From Betaproteobacteria bacterium (lineage in GTDB: Bacteria; Pseudomonadota; Gammaproteobacteria; Burkholderiales; Ga0077523), in NCBI GenBank assembly GCA_025350245.1, contig JANXYG010000004.1:1-64000 (forward strand): a stretch of 64,000 bases of DNA, given 5' to 3'. This document shows positions 44,123 to 52,334 of the stretch, in pieces. A program made the position numbers and the translations under genes. How positions within the stretch are numbered: position 1 is the stretch's first letter; the number at the start of each line of letters is the position of its first letter. The notes under the pieces were generated by a model. It was not told the DNA's origin, ran no database searches, and was given only the letters and a program-made list of their open reading frames with translations.

Positions 44123-45322
44123 ATGACGCGACAGGTGCAGGATGCCTACGTAGTTGCCGCGGTGAGAACCCCCGTCGGCAAGGCGCCACGCGGCATGTTC
44201 CGGGACACGCGGCCCGACGACCTGCTCGCGCATGTGTTGCGCGCCGTGGTTGCCCGAGTGCCTTCGCTCGATCTCGCTGCCGTGGATGACGTGATCGTCG
44301 GCTGTGCGCTACCGGAGGCGGAGCAGGGCATGAACGTCGCGCGCATCGGTCTGCTGCTGGCCGGTTTTCCCGACAGCGTTGCCGGCCTTACCGTGAACCG
44401 CTTCTGCGCCTCCGGTTTGCAGGCGGTGGCGCAGGCGGCAGATCGGATTCGTCTGGGTGCCGCCGACGTGATGGTGGCCGGCGGCACCGAGAGCATGAGC
44501 CGGGTGCCGCTCGGCGGCAACCGCATCTCTTTCAACGAGGCGGTGTTCACCGGTGATGCTGATGTCGGTATCGCGTTCGGCATGGGACTCACTGCCGAGA
44601 ACGTCGCGACCCGCTGGAAAGTGAGTCGCGAAGATCAGGATGCCTTTTCGGTCGAGAGTCATCGCAAGGCGCTCGCGGCAATCGCAGGTGGCGAGTTTCG
44701 CGAGGAGATCGCGCCGTTCACCATCACCGCGAGAGTGCCCGACCTGACTGGCGAACGCATCGCGGTTGTCGAGAAGATTGTCGGCATCGACGAAGGTCCA
44801 CGTGCCGGTACCACGATGGCGGCGCTGGGCAGCTTGCGCCCGGTCTTCGCGAGCAGCGGCAGCGTGACCGCAGGTAACAGTTCCCAGACGTCGGATGGCG
44901 CGGGTGCGGTCATCCTGGCGAGCGAGGCAGCGCTCGAGCGGTTCGGGCTCACGCCGCTCGCGCGATTTGTCGGCTATGCGGTGGCCGGCGTGGCACCGGG
45001 AATCATGGGCATCGGCCCGATCGCGGTGGTACCCAAGCTGCTGGCGCAGACCGGCATCAGGCAGGCTGACATCGCGTGGATCGAACTCAACGAAGCATTC
45101 GCGGCGCAATCGCTGGCCGTGATCCGCGAACTGGGACTCGATCCGTCGCGGATCAATCCGCTGGGTGGCGCGATTGCGCTGGGGCATCCATTGGGTGCCA
45201 CCGGCGCCATCCGTACCGCGACCATCGTCCATGGCCTGCGCCGCGCAGGGCAACGCTATGGCATGGTCACGATGTGTGTCGGCACCGGCATGGGTGCGGC
45301 GGGGTTGTTCGAGGCGGTATAG
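44123..45322 (+). CDS. fadA: acetyl-CoA acyltransferase (thiolase)
   Basis: 399 residues. Active-site nucleophile Cys 95 in VNRFCASGLQ, VMVAGGTESMSRVPLGGNRI, His in GAIALGHPLGATGAIRTAT, and second Cys in MVTMCVGTGMGAAGLFE. Catalyses the last beta-oxidation step, 3-ketoacyl-CoA plus CoA to acetyl-CoA and a shortened acyl-CoA. ATG 44123 lies two bases after the FadN-like gene and is the last gene of this plus-strand operon. Confidence 0.95.
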   Translation: MTRQVQDAYVVAAVRTPVGKAPRGMFRDTRPDDLLAHVLRAVVARVPSLDLAAVDDVIVGCALPEAEQGMNVARIGLLLAGFPDSVAGLTVNRFCASGLQAVAQAADRIRLGAADVMVAGGTESMSRVPLGGNRISFNEAVFTGDADVGIAFGMGLTAENVATRWKVSREDQDAFSVESHRKALAAIAGGEFREEIAPFTITARVPDLTGERIAVVEKIVGIDEGPRAGTTMAALGSLRPVFASSGSVTAGNSSQTSDGAGAVILASEAALERFGLTPLARFVGYAVAGVAPGIMGIGPIAVVPKLLAQTGIRQADIAWIELNEAFAAQSLAVIRELGLDPSRINPLGGAIALGHPLGATGAIRTATIVHGLRRAGQRYGMVTMCVGTGMGAAGLFEAV

Positions 45323-45381
45323 GTAGCAACATGAGGTCGACCACCATGGCCGACCCCGTTCTGGTGCGCCTGGGAACATCG

Positions 45382-45424
45382 GGCGCACCTGACCACTGCG
45401 AAACGCTCCGCGTCAGGTGGCGCC
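45382..45424. terminator. bulged hairpin between convergent genes
   Basis: GGCGC-ACCTGAC pairs with GTCAGGT-(G)-GCGCC across an 18-base loop with a single bulged G. It lies 60 bases after the thiolase stop and overlaps the last codons of the convergent PEP-CTERM gene. No T-run follows, so termination is a guess. Confidence 0.4.
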
Positions 45425-45985
45425 GGCGACCGTGCGGTTACGCCGTCCAAGCGTCAGCGCCAGCAGGGCGAACCCGGCGAGCATCATCGCCACCGTGCTC
45501 GGTTCCGGCACGCCCAGCACCTGCACCGAGGCCTTGCCGAACAATGGCGTGATCTCATTTCCCGCGACATCGCTGAACACGAACAACGTCGACGCGGCCA
45601 GTGCGATTTCCGAGAGGCCGAGCGCGAGCGCCTTGAAACTCAGGGTGGCAATGTCGAAGTCGCCGCTGCGAGGGGTGGCGAAACTGTTGAAGCTGGCGTC
45701 CGTCAGGGTGCCTGCAACGTTGTCGATGGCGCCGCCGGCCGGAACGAATTCCCAGATCGGGGCGATGCTCACCCCGGTGAGTTGCAAGGCGGCGCCATTG
45801 AACGTGAAGTCGAACCCGCCACCCACGAGGGTTTCGAGAAAGCCCTGGCCCCTCACCTCGAGATCGAAACTGTCGCCGACATTCACCACCGTGTTCAGTG
45901 GCTGGATGATCAGGGATCCTGCGGTGGCGGTTGCCGCGGCGGACAGCAGGGCAATCGCTGCCAGAAATGCACGAAATCGTTTCAT
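45413..45985 (-). CDS. cohesin-like domain protein with PEP-CTERM anchor
   Basis: 190 residues. Signal peptide (MKRFRAFLAAIALLSAAATA, cleavage near 22). Residues ~23-155 form a beta-rich domain resembling type I cohesins: VNVGDSFDLEVRGQGFLETL, GGGFDFTFNGAALQLTGVSI, GDFDIATLSFKALALGLSEI. The C-terminus is a PEP-CTERM sorting signal: VPEPSTVAMMLAGFALLAL plus basic GRRNR, which exosortase would process to place the protein on the cell surface or matrix. It lies 73 bases downstream of the C25 peptidase whose C-terminus is a dockerin, the natural ligand of cohesins. No exosortase gene is in the window. Cohesin assignment is by pattern only. Confidence 0.8.
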   Translation of the reverse strand: MKRFRAFLAAIALLSAAATATAGSLIIQPLNTVVNVGDSFDLEVRGQGFLETLVGGGFDFTFNGAALQLTGVSIAPIWEFVPAGGAIDNVAGTLTDASFNSFATPRSGDFDIATLSFKALALGLSEIALAASTLFVFSDVAGNEITPLFGKASVQVLGVPEPSTVAMMLAGFALLALTLGRRNRTVAGAT

Positions 45986-46058
45986 GTCACCCTCTCTTCG
46001 TTGAACGAAATACCGGACTTCCGATCGGTAACCAGTCGAGCATTTTCAATACGGATGC

Positions 46059-48671
46059 TCACCCGGCATCGGACGGCAGATGCCAGGCGGAGCGTCCCGG
46101 CCGGCGGCCGAAAAGCTGCTTGAACTTCGCCAGATCGATCGCGTTCACCAGGCCGTCGCCGTTGATGTCGGCGGCGGTTTCGCCGCGCGTGCCGAACCGC
46201 GCCTTGAACAGCGCCAGATCGATGCTGTTGACGAAGCCGTCGTTGTTGAGGTCGCCATCGCAGGCGTTACCGTAGCCGTCGCGGTCGGTGTCGAGTTGGT
46301 CTTTGTTGGCGATGTCGATGCAGTTGTCGCGGCTGTCGGGAACGCCGTCGCGATCGGTGTCGGTCTCGTCCAGCGCCGCCTGGACGGAGAGGCCGTCCGG
46401 CGACCCGACCCGCACCCAGAAATTGCCCTTGAAGCCACCCAGATCGATGCGCCCGTCGCCCTCGCGATTGATCAGGCCTCGGCCCAGGATGCGACCCGAC
46501 TCGGGATCGATGGCAACCGCGGTGATCAGTTCGGGGAACGGGCAGGAGAGGCAGGGCGGGTCTGGAATCGGAATCCGGATGACCGCAAGCCCTTCCAGCA
46601 GCGCGATGTTGACCACCGAGAAGATCCACGGCGGGCTGACGCGAAGCTTGACCGTGGGGTCGCCGAGCAGGTTGTAGAGATTCAGTTCCTGGCGCAAGCC
46701 CGATACCCCGGGGCGAACGCCGCCGACATCGAACGGATGCAGGTTCGGCGTGGCACCCGAGTCCACGGCGGCAATGAACGCCCTGGCGTGGTTGAGGACG
46801 TCCCCCAGGCGCTGGATCGGGGTGGCGGCACCATAGCCTGGAATGAAGTCGGGGAAGATGGCGTCGAACAGGCCGAGCGTCAGGTGATTGTTGTCGATCG
46901 TGCTGCTCGAGCGGGTATCGCCGATCACCGCCAGCGCCCCGTCGGCCTTGCGCAGGAAGGCCTCCGCCCAGTACACCGTGCCGGGCGCGGGTCCGTAGCC
47001 GGCACCGACGATATTCGCGGGCAGATCGACCGTTTCGTTGTCGAAGATGCCGCTCGCGCAGTTGATGCTGAACACCACCGGGAACCGGTTGTTGGTGACC
47101 GCGATTGCGCCGAGGTCGCCGGTGTCGAAAGCGGGGTCGCCCCATCCATCCCACCAGCCATGGTCGCGGTGATACAGCAGCGCGGTGCCGTTGTTGACCG
47201 CATTGACGATGTCGGCCGTCGTCCCGTTCCAGGCGAATCCGGGCTTGCGCAGATCGAGCGGAATGGCCCCGCCGCCGCGATAGAACAGCGGATTCGCGGC
47301 AGCACTGGCGGTGTAAATGCGTTGCGGGGAGTATCCGAGTGTTTCGGTGTAGTCGCGCACCAGTTCGGTGGTTTCCGCAAACCAGCGGTCATCAGTGGGG
47401 TCGTTACCCTGAAAGTAGGATGCGAAGGTCAGGCGGTTGTAGAAATCGCTGCCGAACAGAGCATTCGGCGGCGGCGAGGTTTCGAAGGCCATCGTCTTCG
47501 AGACGATCGTGTTCGCCTGGGCCAGGGTGTCGACCGGAAACCGGCCGATGCCGAATGGCGGAATGTCGGTCGGCCCGGCGCCGAACTGGCCATACCAGAT
47601 GTCGCTCGCGTTCTTCGCCGAGTCGGAATTGTTGTTGAGGTCGTAGTGGGTGGGGATGTACTCGGCGTCGCCGACGAACAGCACCCACTTGGGTTTGATG
47701 AGATGGGTGGCGTAGTAGTTGGCAATCCAGTTGCGGATTTGTACCGCGCTTGCTACCGCCGGACCGCCGGAGATCGTCTGCGTATTCACGACCAGCGTCG
47801 AGATGCCCAGCGCCACCTTGTGCGCGCGCAGCGTGTTGGCCGCGGCCAGGAAATCAGGGTGCGTGATGATCAGGAATCGCACTCCGGAGCGGTTCGGTAT
47901 CAGGGCCGGCGGGCAGAACTGCTTGATCGCGAACGCCTTGTTCAGGGCCAGCGGCAGGGCCGGAAGCGGCAGGCGCTCGAAATGCTGGTCGATGCCGTCG
48001 AACGCGGGCAGGGTCCTGGTATCGATCAGCCGATCGATCAGGAAGCAGTCGCCGGCGTCGTGGAATATCGTGACCAGATAGCTGGGATAGTAGGTGAGCA
48101 GACTTTTGGCGGGGTCGTAGCCGAAGGGCGAGAACTTGAAGGTGGCCACGTTGGCGTCGCCCTTGAAGATCGAGTTTCGTTCCAGTGCCTCGCCAGGTTG
48201 CCGCGAGCCCTTCAGATAGAGGTCGCGGTCGAACTGGAACTTGGGTAGCTCCCGATCCTGTTTGCGCGCGATCTCGCCCGGTTGCACCGGGAAGATCGTG
48301 GCCTGCAGAATCCTCGGGTCGCCTTCGGGCTTCACGTCGACGCTCAGCGTCGTCAGGTCGATCGGCAATGCCAGCGGGAAACCGATCACCGGTAGTTCCG
48401 GGTGGCCGAGTGAGCCGACACCGATGCCGGCACCGCCCTGCCCACCCTCGCGCTGCGAGAAACGCTGGAACTTGCCGGCCGGCGTGTCGACATCCTCGAG
48501 TTTCGGCGAGCCGACGGTGATCCGCAGGAGAGTGATTCGAGGCCCTGCTTCCACCAACTGTACCGAGACCGCGGCATGCGCCACCGAGAACCAGGTCGAC
48601 AGAAAAGCGAGGAAGGTCGCGAACGCAAAGGGTATGCAGGGTATGCAGGGTATGCAGAGTCTTGTAGTCAT
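46059..48671 (-). CDS. secreted gingipain-like (C25) cysteine peptidase with C-terminal dockerin
   Basis: 870 residues. Signal peptide (about 1-33) containing a CIPCIPCIP repeat. Then an N-terminal beta domain with propeptide-like character and a caspase-like C25 domain (~265-620): VRFLIITHPDFLAAANTLRA, KPKWVLFVGDAEYIPTHYDL, predicted catalytic His in LLYHRDHGWWDGWG (~500) and Cys in SINCASGIFDNE (~537), spaced as in gingipains. After an Ig-like linker come thrombospondin-3-like calcium repeats (DETDTDRDGVPDSRDNCIDI) and a dockerin of two EF-type repeats (DLNNDGFVNSIDLALFKARF; DINGDGLVNAIDLAKFKQLF). ATG 48671 is chosen because GGAGGATCCA lies directly before it. Followed on the same strand by the cohesin-like PEP-CTERM gene, so docking of this protease to that anchor is inferred. 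Confidence 0.85.
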   Translation of the reverse strand: MTTRLCIPCIPCIPFAFATFLAFLSTWFSVAHAAVSVQLVEAGPRITLLRITVGSPKLEDVDTPAGKFQRFSQREGGQGGAGIGVGSLGHPELPVIGFPLALPIDLTTLSVDVKPEGDPRILQATIFPVQPGEIARKQDRELPKFQFDRDLYLKGSRQPGEALERNSIFKGDANVATFKFSPFGYDPAKSLLTYYPSYLVTIFHDAGDCFLIDRLIDTRTLPAFDGIDQHFERLPLPALPLALNKAFAIKQFCPPALIPNRSGVRFLIITHPDFLAAANTLRAHKVALGISTLVVNTQTISGGPAVASAVQIRNWIANYYATHLIKPKWVLFVGDAEYIPTHYDLNNNSDSAKNASDIWYGQFGAGPTDIPPFGIGRFPVDTLAQANTIVSKTMAFETSPPPNALFGSDFYNRLTFASYFQGNDPTDDRWFAETTELVRDYTETLGYSPQRIYTASAAANPLFYRGGGAIPLDLRKPGFAWNGTTADIVNAVNNGTALLYHRDHGWWDGWGDPAFDTGDLGAIAVTNNRFPVVFSINCASGIFDNETVDLPANIVGAGYGPAPGTVYWAEAFLRKADGALAVIGDTRSSSTIDNNHLTLGLFDAIFPDFIPGYGAATPIQRLGDVLNHARAFIAAVDSGATPNLHPFDVGGVRPGVSGLRQELNLYNLLGDPTVKLRVSPPWIFSVVNIALLEGLAVIRIPIPDPPCLSCPFPELITAVAIDPESGRILGRGLINREGDGRIDLGGFKGNFWVRVGSPDGLSVQAALDETDTDRDGVPDSRDNCIDIANKDQLDTDRDGYGNACDGDLNNDGFVNSIDLALFKARFGTRGETAADINGDGLVNAIDLAKFKQLFGRRPGRSAWHLPSDAG
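48630..48656 (-). repeat. three tandem 9-bp units inside the peptidase signal peptide
   Basis: Plus strand GGGTATGCA three times exactly; on the coding strand each unit encodes one copy of a Cys-Ile-Pro repeat. Unit gain or loss keeps the frame but changes the signal peptide length. Confidence 0.9.
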
Positions 48672-48873
48672 TGGATCCTCCATTTGTGTCGTGATGCAGC
48701 GACAGCCGAAAAGTCAATGACACGCAACTTGTTGTGGCAGCGATTTAACGTTAGGACGTGGCGTTTGAAATAGCAACAGGTTGGCTAGGGATTTTGTTTT
48801 TGCGATCGACCGGATTGCTATTGGAAGATCGCTAGGAATCCACTGTGGTAACGGTTGTCGCGGATCGGTGAAG

Positions 48874-49347
48874 ATGAAACATCGTTGTTTCAAAAGGAGA
48901 GACCGGCCGCGGGTCCGATCCGCGGTGGGCATCCGCGACGCGCACGGAATGTGGTCCGGAGCGTTTCCGCACCGACGCGAAAATCGACCTGTCGGTTCTG
49001 ACGGATCCGCGCGTTCGTTCGTGCGAATCGTCCAGACGCCGGCCGGCTTCGAAGGCAAGGTGGTCGGGATCCTGCCGTTGCCGAGCGATGATCCCGACAA
49101 CCCGGGCCGGCTGTGCAAGCTCTGCACCGACGAGCGCAAGGACAAGCCGATCCTGGGGATGATCAGTCTGCGAGGCCTGAGGCCCGACGGCGATGTGTTC
49201 GCCGGCGGCGAGACTCTCGACCCCGACAACAGCAAGACCTACCGCTGCAAGTTGATGGTCAGGGACGGCGGCAAGCGCCTGGATGTGCGAGGCTTCATCG
49301 GCATGGCGTTGATCGGCCGCACCCAGAGCTGGGTGCGCGAGGAGTAG
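48874..49347 (+). CDS. DUF2147-family protein with abnormal N-terminus
   Basis: The C-terminal ~100 residues match DUF2147: FEGKVVGILPLPSDDPDNPG, LCKLCTDERKDKPILGMISL, RGLRPDGDVFAGGETLDPDN, SKTYRCKLMVRDGGKRLDVR and GFIGMALIGRTQSWVREE. Family members are normally exported proteins that begin with a signal peptide and a GxWxT(I/L)DD-type strand. Neither is present here; the sequence before FVRIVQTPAG (MKHRCFKRRDRPRVRSAVGI...) is basic and unlike the family. Start uncertain (ATG 48874, or 48949). Possibly a gene that lost its 5' part. It is divergent from the C25 peptidase operon and ends at repeat B. Confidence 0.6.
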   Translation: MKHRCFKRRDRPRVRSAVGIRDAHGMWSGAFPHRRENRPVGSDGSARSFVRIVQTPAGFEGKVVGILPLPSDDPDNPGRLCKLCTDERKDKPILGMISLRGLRPDGDVFAGGETLDPDNSKTYRCKLMVRDGGKRLDVRGFIGMALIGRTQSWVREE

Positions 49348-49359
49348 TCAGTATCGAAA

Positions 49360-49488
49360 GCGGAGGGGCCCCGCCCACAGGGTCCCGCGCCCACACCCAC
49401 AGGGGCCCCGCCCACAGGGTCCCCCGAGGACGGGGCGCCCCCTGGAGGGGGAAGGCGAAGCGCAGCGCAGCCTGGGGGTGGGCCAAAC
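49360..49488 (+). repeat. dispersed repeat B, cluster between convergent genes
   Basis: Contains two GGGGCCCCGCCCACAGGGTC blocks and one fuller unit (GAGGACGGGGCGCCCCCT, GGAGGGGGAAGGCGAAGCGC, AGCGCAGCCTGGGGGTGGGC). It fills nearly the whole gap between the DUF2147 gene and the convergent aldolase gene and ends about three bases before the aldolase 3' end. Same orientation as the other two clusters. Confidence 0.88.
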
Positions 49489-49490
49489 TT

Positions 49491-50234
49491 TTAGCGGTGT
49501 CCGCCCGACCAGCCGGGTTGGTCGCGATCGAGCAACCGCTTGAGCGCATCGAAGTGCAGCACCGATTGCTGCCGCTGACTCTCGATCTGGCTCGCGGCAT
49601 GCTCGACCAGGTGCGTCGGGGCACGCTTCAGCCGGCCACCGGTACCTTGGGCGAGCACCTGCACCATGCACGAGCGCTCAAGGTAGTAGAGATCGTCGAA
49701 CGCGTGGGCGACGTTGTCGCCGCAGACGATCACGCCGTGATGCGCGAGGAACACAACGTCGCGGTCGCCCAGGGCGTTGCAGATGCGGTCACCCTCGTTC
49801 TCGTCCAGCGCCACGCCGCCGTAGTCGCCGTCGTAGCCGATGCGGTTCCAGAACCGCATCGCGTTCTGGTTGGCGGCGCAGTCGAGCGCGCCGTTTTCCA
49901 GGAGGCATAGCGCGGTCGCGTGCGGCATGTGAGTGTGCAGCACGCACTTTTTGCGCTTGCCCAGATGGATGCGGCCATGGATGAAGAACGCGGTCGGTTC
50001 CACCTTGTGTCTCCCCTCGACCACCTCGCCGTGCTCGTCGACGATCATCAGGTCGTCGGGTACCAGCTCGGACCAGTGGAAGCCCTGCGGATTGATGAGG
50101 AACTTGTCGGGTGCGCCCGGCAGTTCGAGGCTGAAGTGATTGCAGACGCCTTCGTTGAGGCCGATGCGAGCGGCGGAGCGCAGGGCAGCGATGAGGTCGA
50201 TGCGCGCGGCGCGAATGTCGTGGCTCAGTGGCAT
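49491..50234 (-). CDS. class II aldolase/adducin-family protein
   Basis: 247 residues. Zn-dependent fold of fuculose/ribulose-phosphate aldolases. Seen: NEGVCNHFSLELPGAPDKFL, INPQGFHWSELVPDDLMIVD, Zn ligands in CVLHTHMPHATALCLL and LAHHGVIVCGDN, and Glu in LDENEGDRICN. In betaproteobacteria this type often acts on non-phosphorylated or unidentified substrates. ATG 50234 is preceded by AAGAGGAGC. The upstream gene on the same strand is the SpecificRecomb protein (36-base gap), so co-transcription is possible. Substrate unknown. Confidence 0.87.
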   Translation of the reverse strand: MPLSHDIRAARIDLIAALRSAARIGLNEGVCNHFSLELPGAPDKFLINPQGFHWSELVPDDLMIVDEHGEVVEGRHKVEPTAFFIHGRIHLGKRKKCVLHTHMPHATALCLLENGALDCAANQNAMRFWNRIGYDGDYGGVALDENEGDRICNALGDRDVVFLAHHGVIVCGDNVAHAFDDLYYLERSCMVQVLAQGTGGRLKRAPTHLVEHAASQIESQRQQSVLHFDALKRLLDRDQPGWSGGHR

Positions 50235-50270
50235 GGCGATGCTCCTCTTGGGCAAGTAGCGGAAGATAGG

Positions 50271-52334
50271 TCAGGTTGGCGGGACGTCGGCCGTGGCTCG
50301 GGGCGGGCGCACGAAGTCCAGTGGCGATGTGATCATGCGCCGCCCCAGTGCCGCCAGCAGCGGCCGCGCATAGCGGAAGCGCACGTGCCGAGCCTTCAGC
50401 GCTACCAGCAGTGCGAGCCCGAAGCTCACCGTCAGGTTGACCCCCCCGACCAGCAGCACACCGAGGGTCGAGATCGCGAACACCTGCCATGGCACCTGTT
50501 GGTCGAGCGACACGACCGCCGTCGCCAGATTGGCGGCGGAGAACGTGATGTGACGGATGTCGAGCGGCAGGCCGAGGTTCAGACCCAGTGTCGCGGTGCT
50601 GCCGAGGAATACGCCGAACCAGAAATTGCCGGCCAGCCCGCCGAGATTGTTTTCGATGTAGCTGGCGAGCTGGTGCAGGCGATGCGGCCCGATCAGGCGT
50701 TCGAGCCAACGCAATTGTTCGATCCGCTGCGGGATACGGTTGTAGATCGCGATATTGTCGTGATAGCCGGAAATCAGGCCGGACAGGAACAGATAGCAGC
50801 CGGCGATCGCCGCATGGAACAGCGCGAGGCTGGCGAACGGATGCAGGTCGTGCAGCACCTGCCGCGCGGCCGCGGGCGACATCACATGGGCGCCGGTCGA
50901 CAGGTGCAGGGCAGCGGCGATCACGAAGGCGAGCGGAAAGGCGAAACTGACGTTGCCGAGAATGGCGATCACCTGACTGCGCACGACCCGCGTGATCAGG
51001 TCGGCCATCGCGCCGGCGTCGGGTTTCGTGCCGGGTGGATGATCGAGTGCCGCCGCGATGCGAGACGCCGTCATCGCCGGCTGCTTGGTGGCAATGGTGA
51101 AGTGCAACACATGGATCAGCATGAAGCCGAGGGCGTAGTTCATGCTGTAGGCAAAGGCCTCGATCAGCGGCGCCGGGTGCAGGTCGTGCAGGCCGATCTT
51201 GATCAGCGCCATGAACGGGACGATCAGCCCGGCGCCAAGGGCCGAGGTGAACATCGCCTGGTATTCCGCCGGCGTGTTGGTGATGTAGTGCTCGCCGGTG
51301 CGGCCGGCGTGCTCGGTGACTTCACGCGCGATCAGCTCGGTGTTGCGCCCGAAATGGCGCCGCAGGTTGTTGCTCTCGTTCTCGGCCTCGACCAGCAGCT
51401 TGAACAGCCGCACCGCGGAAGCCACCCGGCGGTCCGCCGGTGTCCGGTCGAGCAGGTCGAGCAGTTGCTCCATGCGCGCGATGGTCTCGGCCAGCCGCTG
51501 TAGCAGGTAGGTGAGGGCGACGCTGATGCCGGTGTTGCCGGTGTTGCGCCGTACCCGCGTGATCACGTCGCAGCACTGGTCGAGCAGGACCCGCAGGTGC
51601 TTGTCGTCCTCGGCCTGGGGCGCGTTGTTCTCGGTGGCTTCCCGGAACGCGGCGATCCAGCGCAGCGTTTCGGCTAACTGTTCCAGGAACGGCGATTCGT
51701 GCTCGCGCAGCGCCGGCCGGGTGGCCACCAGATCGGGGTGCACGCCCATCGCGGCGATACGGGCGGAAACGATGCGCACGGCGTCGAGCAATTGTGCGAT
51801 GGTCGGGTCGGCATGCCGGCCCGACAGGAAATCGACGCCGATCGCGTTGAACACGTTCTGCCACTGTTCGTCGTCGATCGCCGTTACCCAGCGATGATCG
51901 GTGGTGCGGTGGAATACCTGCCCCAGCGCGTCCTTCAACGACGTCGGATCGACCGCCGCCGGCAGCAGCTTGTGCGCGACGCGGCGCCACAATTCGGTGA
52001 AGAATCCGGTATCGGGCAGCACGCCCAGATCGGCATAGAGCGCGGTCTGATGATGGGTCGTGAACAGGCGCAGCAGGTAGTCGCGCAGGCCCTCGCGTAG
52101 CCGTGGCGCCGAGGCCAGCACGAACTGGAGCGCTTGCAGGTTCTTCAGCGCCCGGGCGCCGTCGTCGGGATCGCGTGGGCGAATCTCGGCCGCCAGACGG
52201 CACAGCAGCGTGGCGCCCGGATCGTCGCCGGCGTCGGCGATGGCGGCCAGCACCGGTTGCAGGCCGGGCGCAATGTCCACTGTCATCTGCACGCGGGGGG
52301 CCCCGGTGCGGGTCGTCCTTCGGTGCAGCCGCAT
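50271..52334 (-). CDS. SpecificRecomb-family (COG4389) transmembrane protein, putative site-specific recombinase
   Basis: 687 residues. The N-terminal ~370 residues are soluble and helical (LRDYLLRLFTTHHQTALYAD, DHRWVTAIDDEQWQNVFNAI, LLDQCCDVITRVRRNTGNTG). The C-terminal half has several membrane segments (ALGAGLIVPFMALIKIGLHD, VSFAFPLAFVIAAALHLSTG, LAGNFWFGVFLGSTATLGLN, STLGVLLVGGVNLTVSFGLA). This matches the Pfam SpecificRecomb family, annotated as recombinases on limited evidence although the architecture is that of a membrane protein. Its ATG (52334) overlaps the last base of the ETF-QO stop (TGATG), so translation is coupled to ETF-QO. Real function unknown. Confidence 0.82.
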   Translation of the reverse strand: MRLHRRTTRTGAPRVQMTVDIAPGLQPVLAAIADAGDDPGATLLCRLAAEIRPRDPDDGARALKNLQALQFVLASAPRLREGLRDYLLRLFTTHHQTALYADLGVLPDTGFFTELWRRVAHKLLPAAVDPTSLKDALGQVFHRTTDHRWVTAIDDEQWQNVFNAIGVDFLSGRHADPTIAQLLDAVRIVSARIAAMGVHPDLVATRPALREHESPFLEQLAETLRWIAAFREATENNAPQAEDDKHLRVLLDQCCDVITRVRRNTGNTGISVALTYLLQRLAETIARMEQLLDLLDRTPADRRVASAVRLFKLLVEAENESNNLRRHFGRNTELIAREVTEHAGRTGEHYITNTPAEYQAMFTSALGAGLIVPFMALIKIGLHDLHPAPLIEAFAYSMNYALGFMLIHVLHFTIATKQPAMTASRIAAALDHPPGTKPDAGAMADLITRVVRSQVIAILGNVSFAFPLAFVIAAALHLSTGAHVMSPAAARQVLHDLHPFASLALFHAAIAGCYLFLSGLISGYHDNIAIYNRIPQRIEQLRWLERLIGPHRLHQLASYIENNLGGLAGNFWFGVFLGSTATLGLNLGLPLDIRHITFSAANLATAVVSLDQQVPWQVFAISTLGVLLVGGVNLTVSFGLALLVALKARHVRFRYARPLLAALGRRMITSPLDFVRPPRATADVPPT

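Noticed and set aside
46080..48248. Long antisense frame opposite the C25 peptidase
   Set aside because: Low-complexity shadow of the peptidase gene; no start signal or motifs.
48684..48780. Sigma-54 promoter for the peptidase operon
   Set aside because: TGCCACAACAAGTTGC on the minus strand resembles a -24/-12 site, but the GG is absent and the spacing is off by one.
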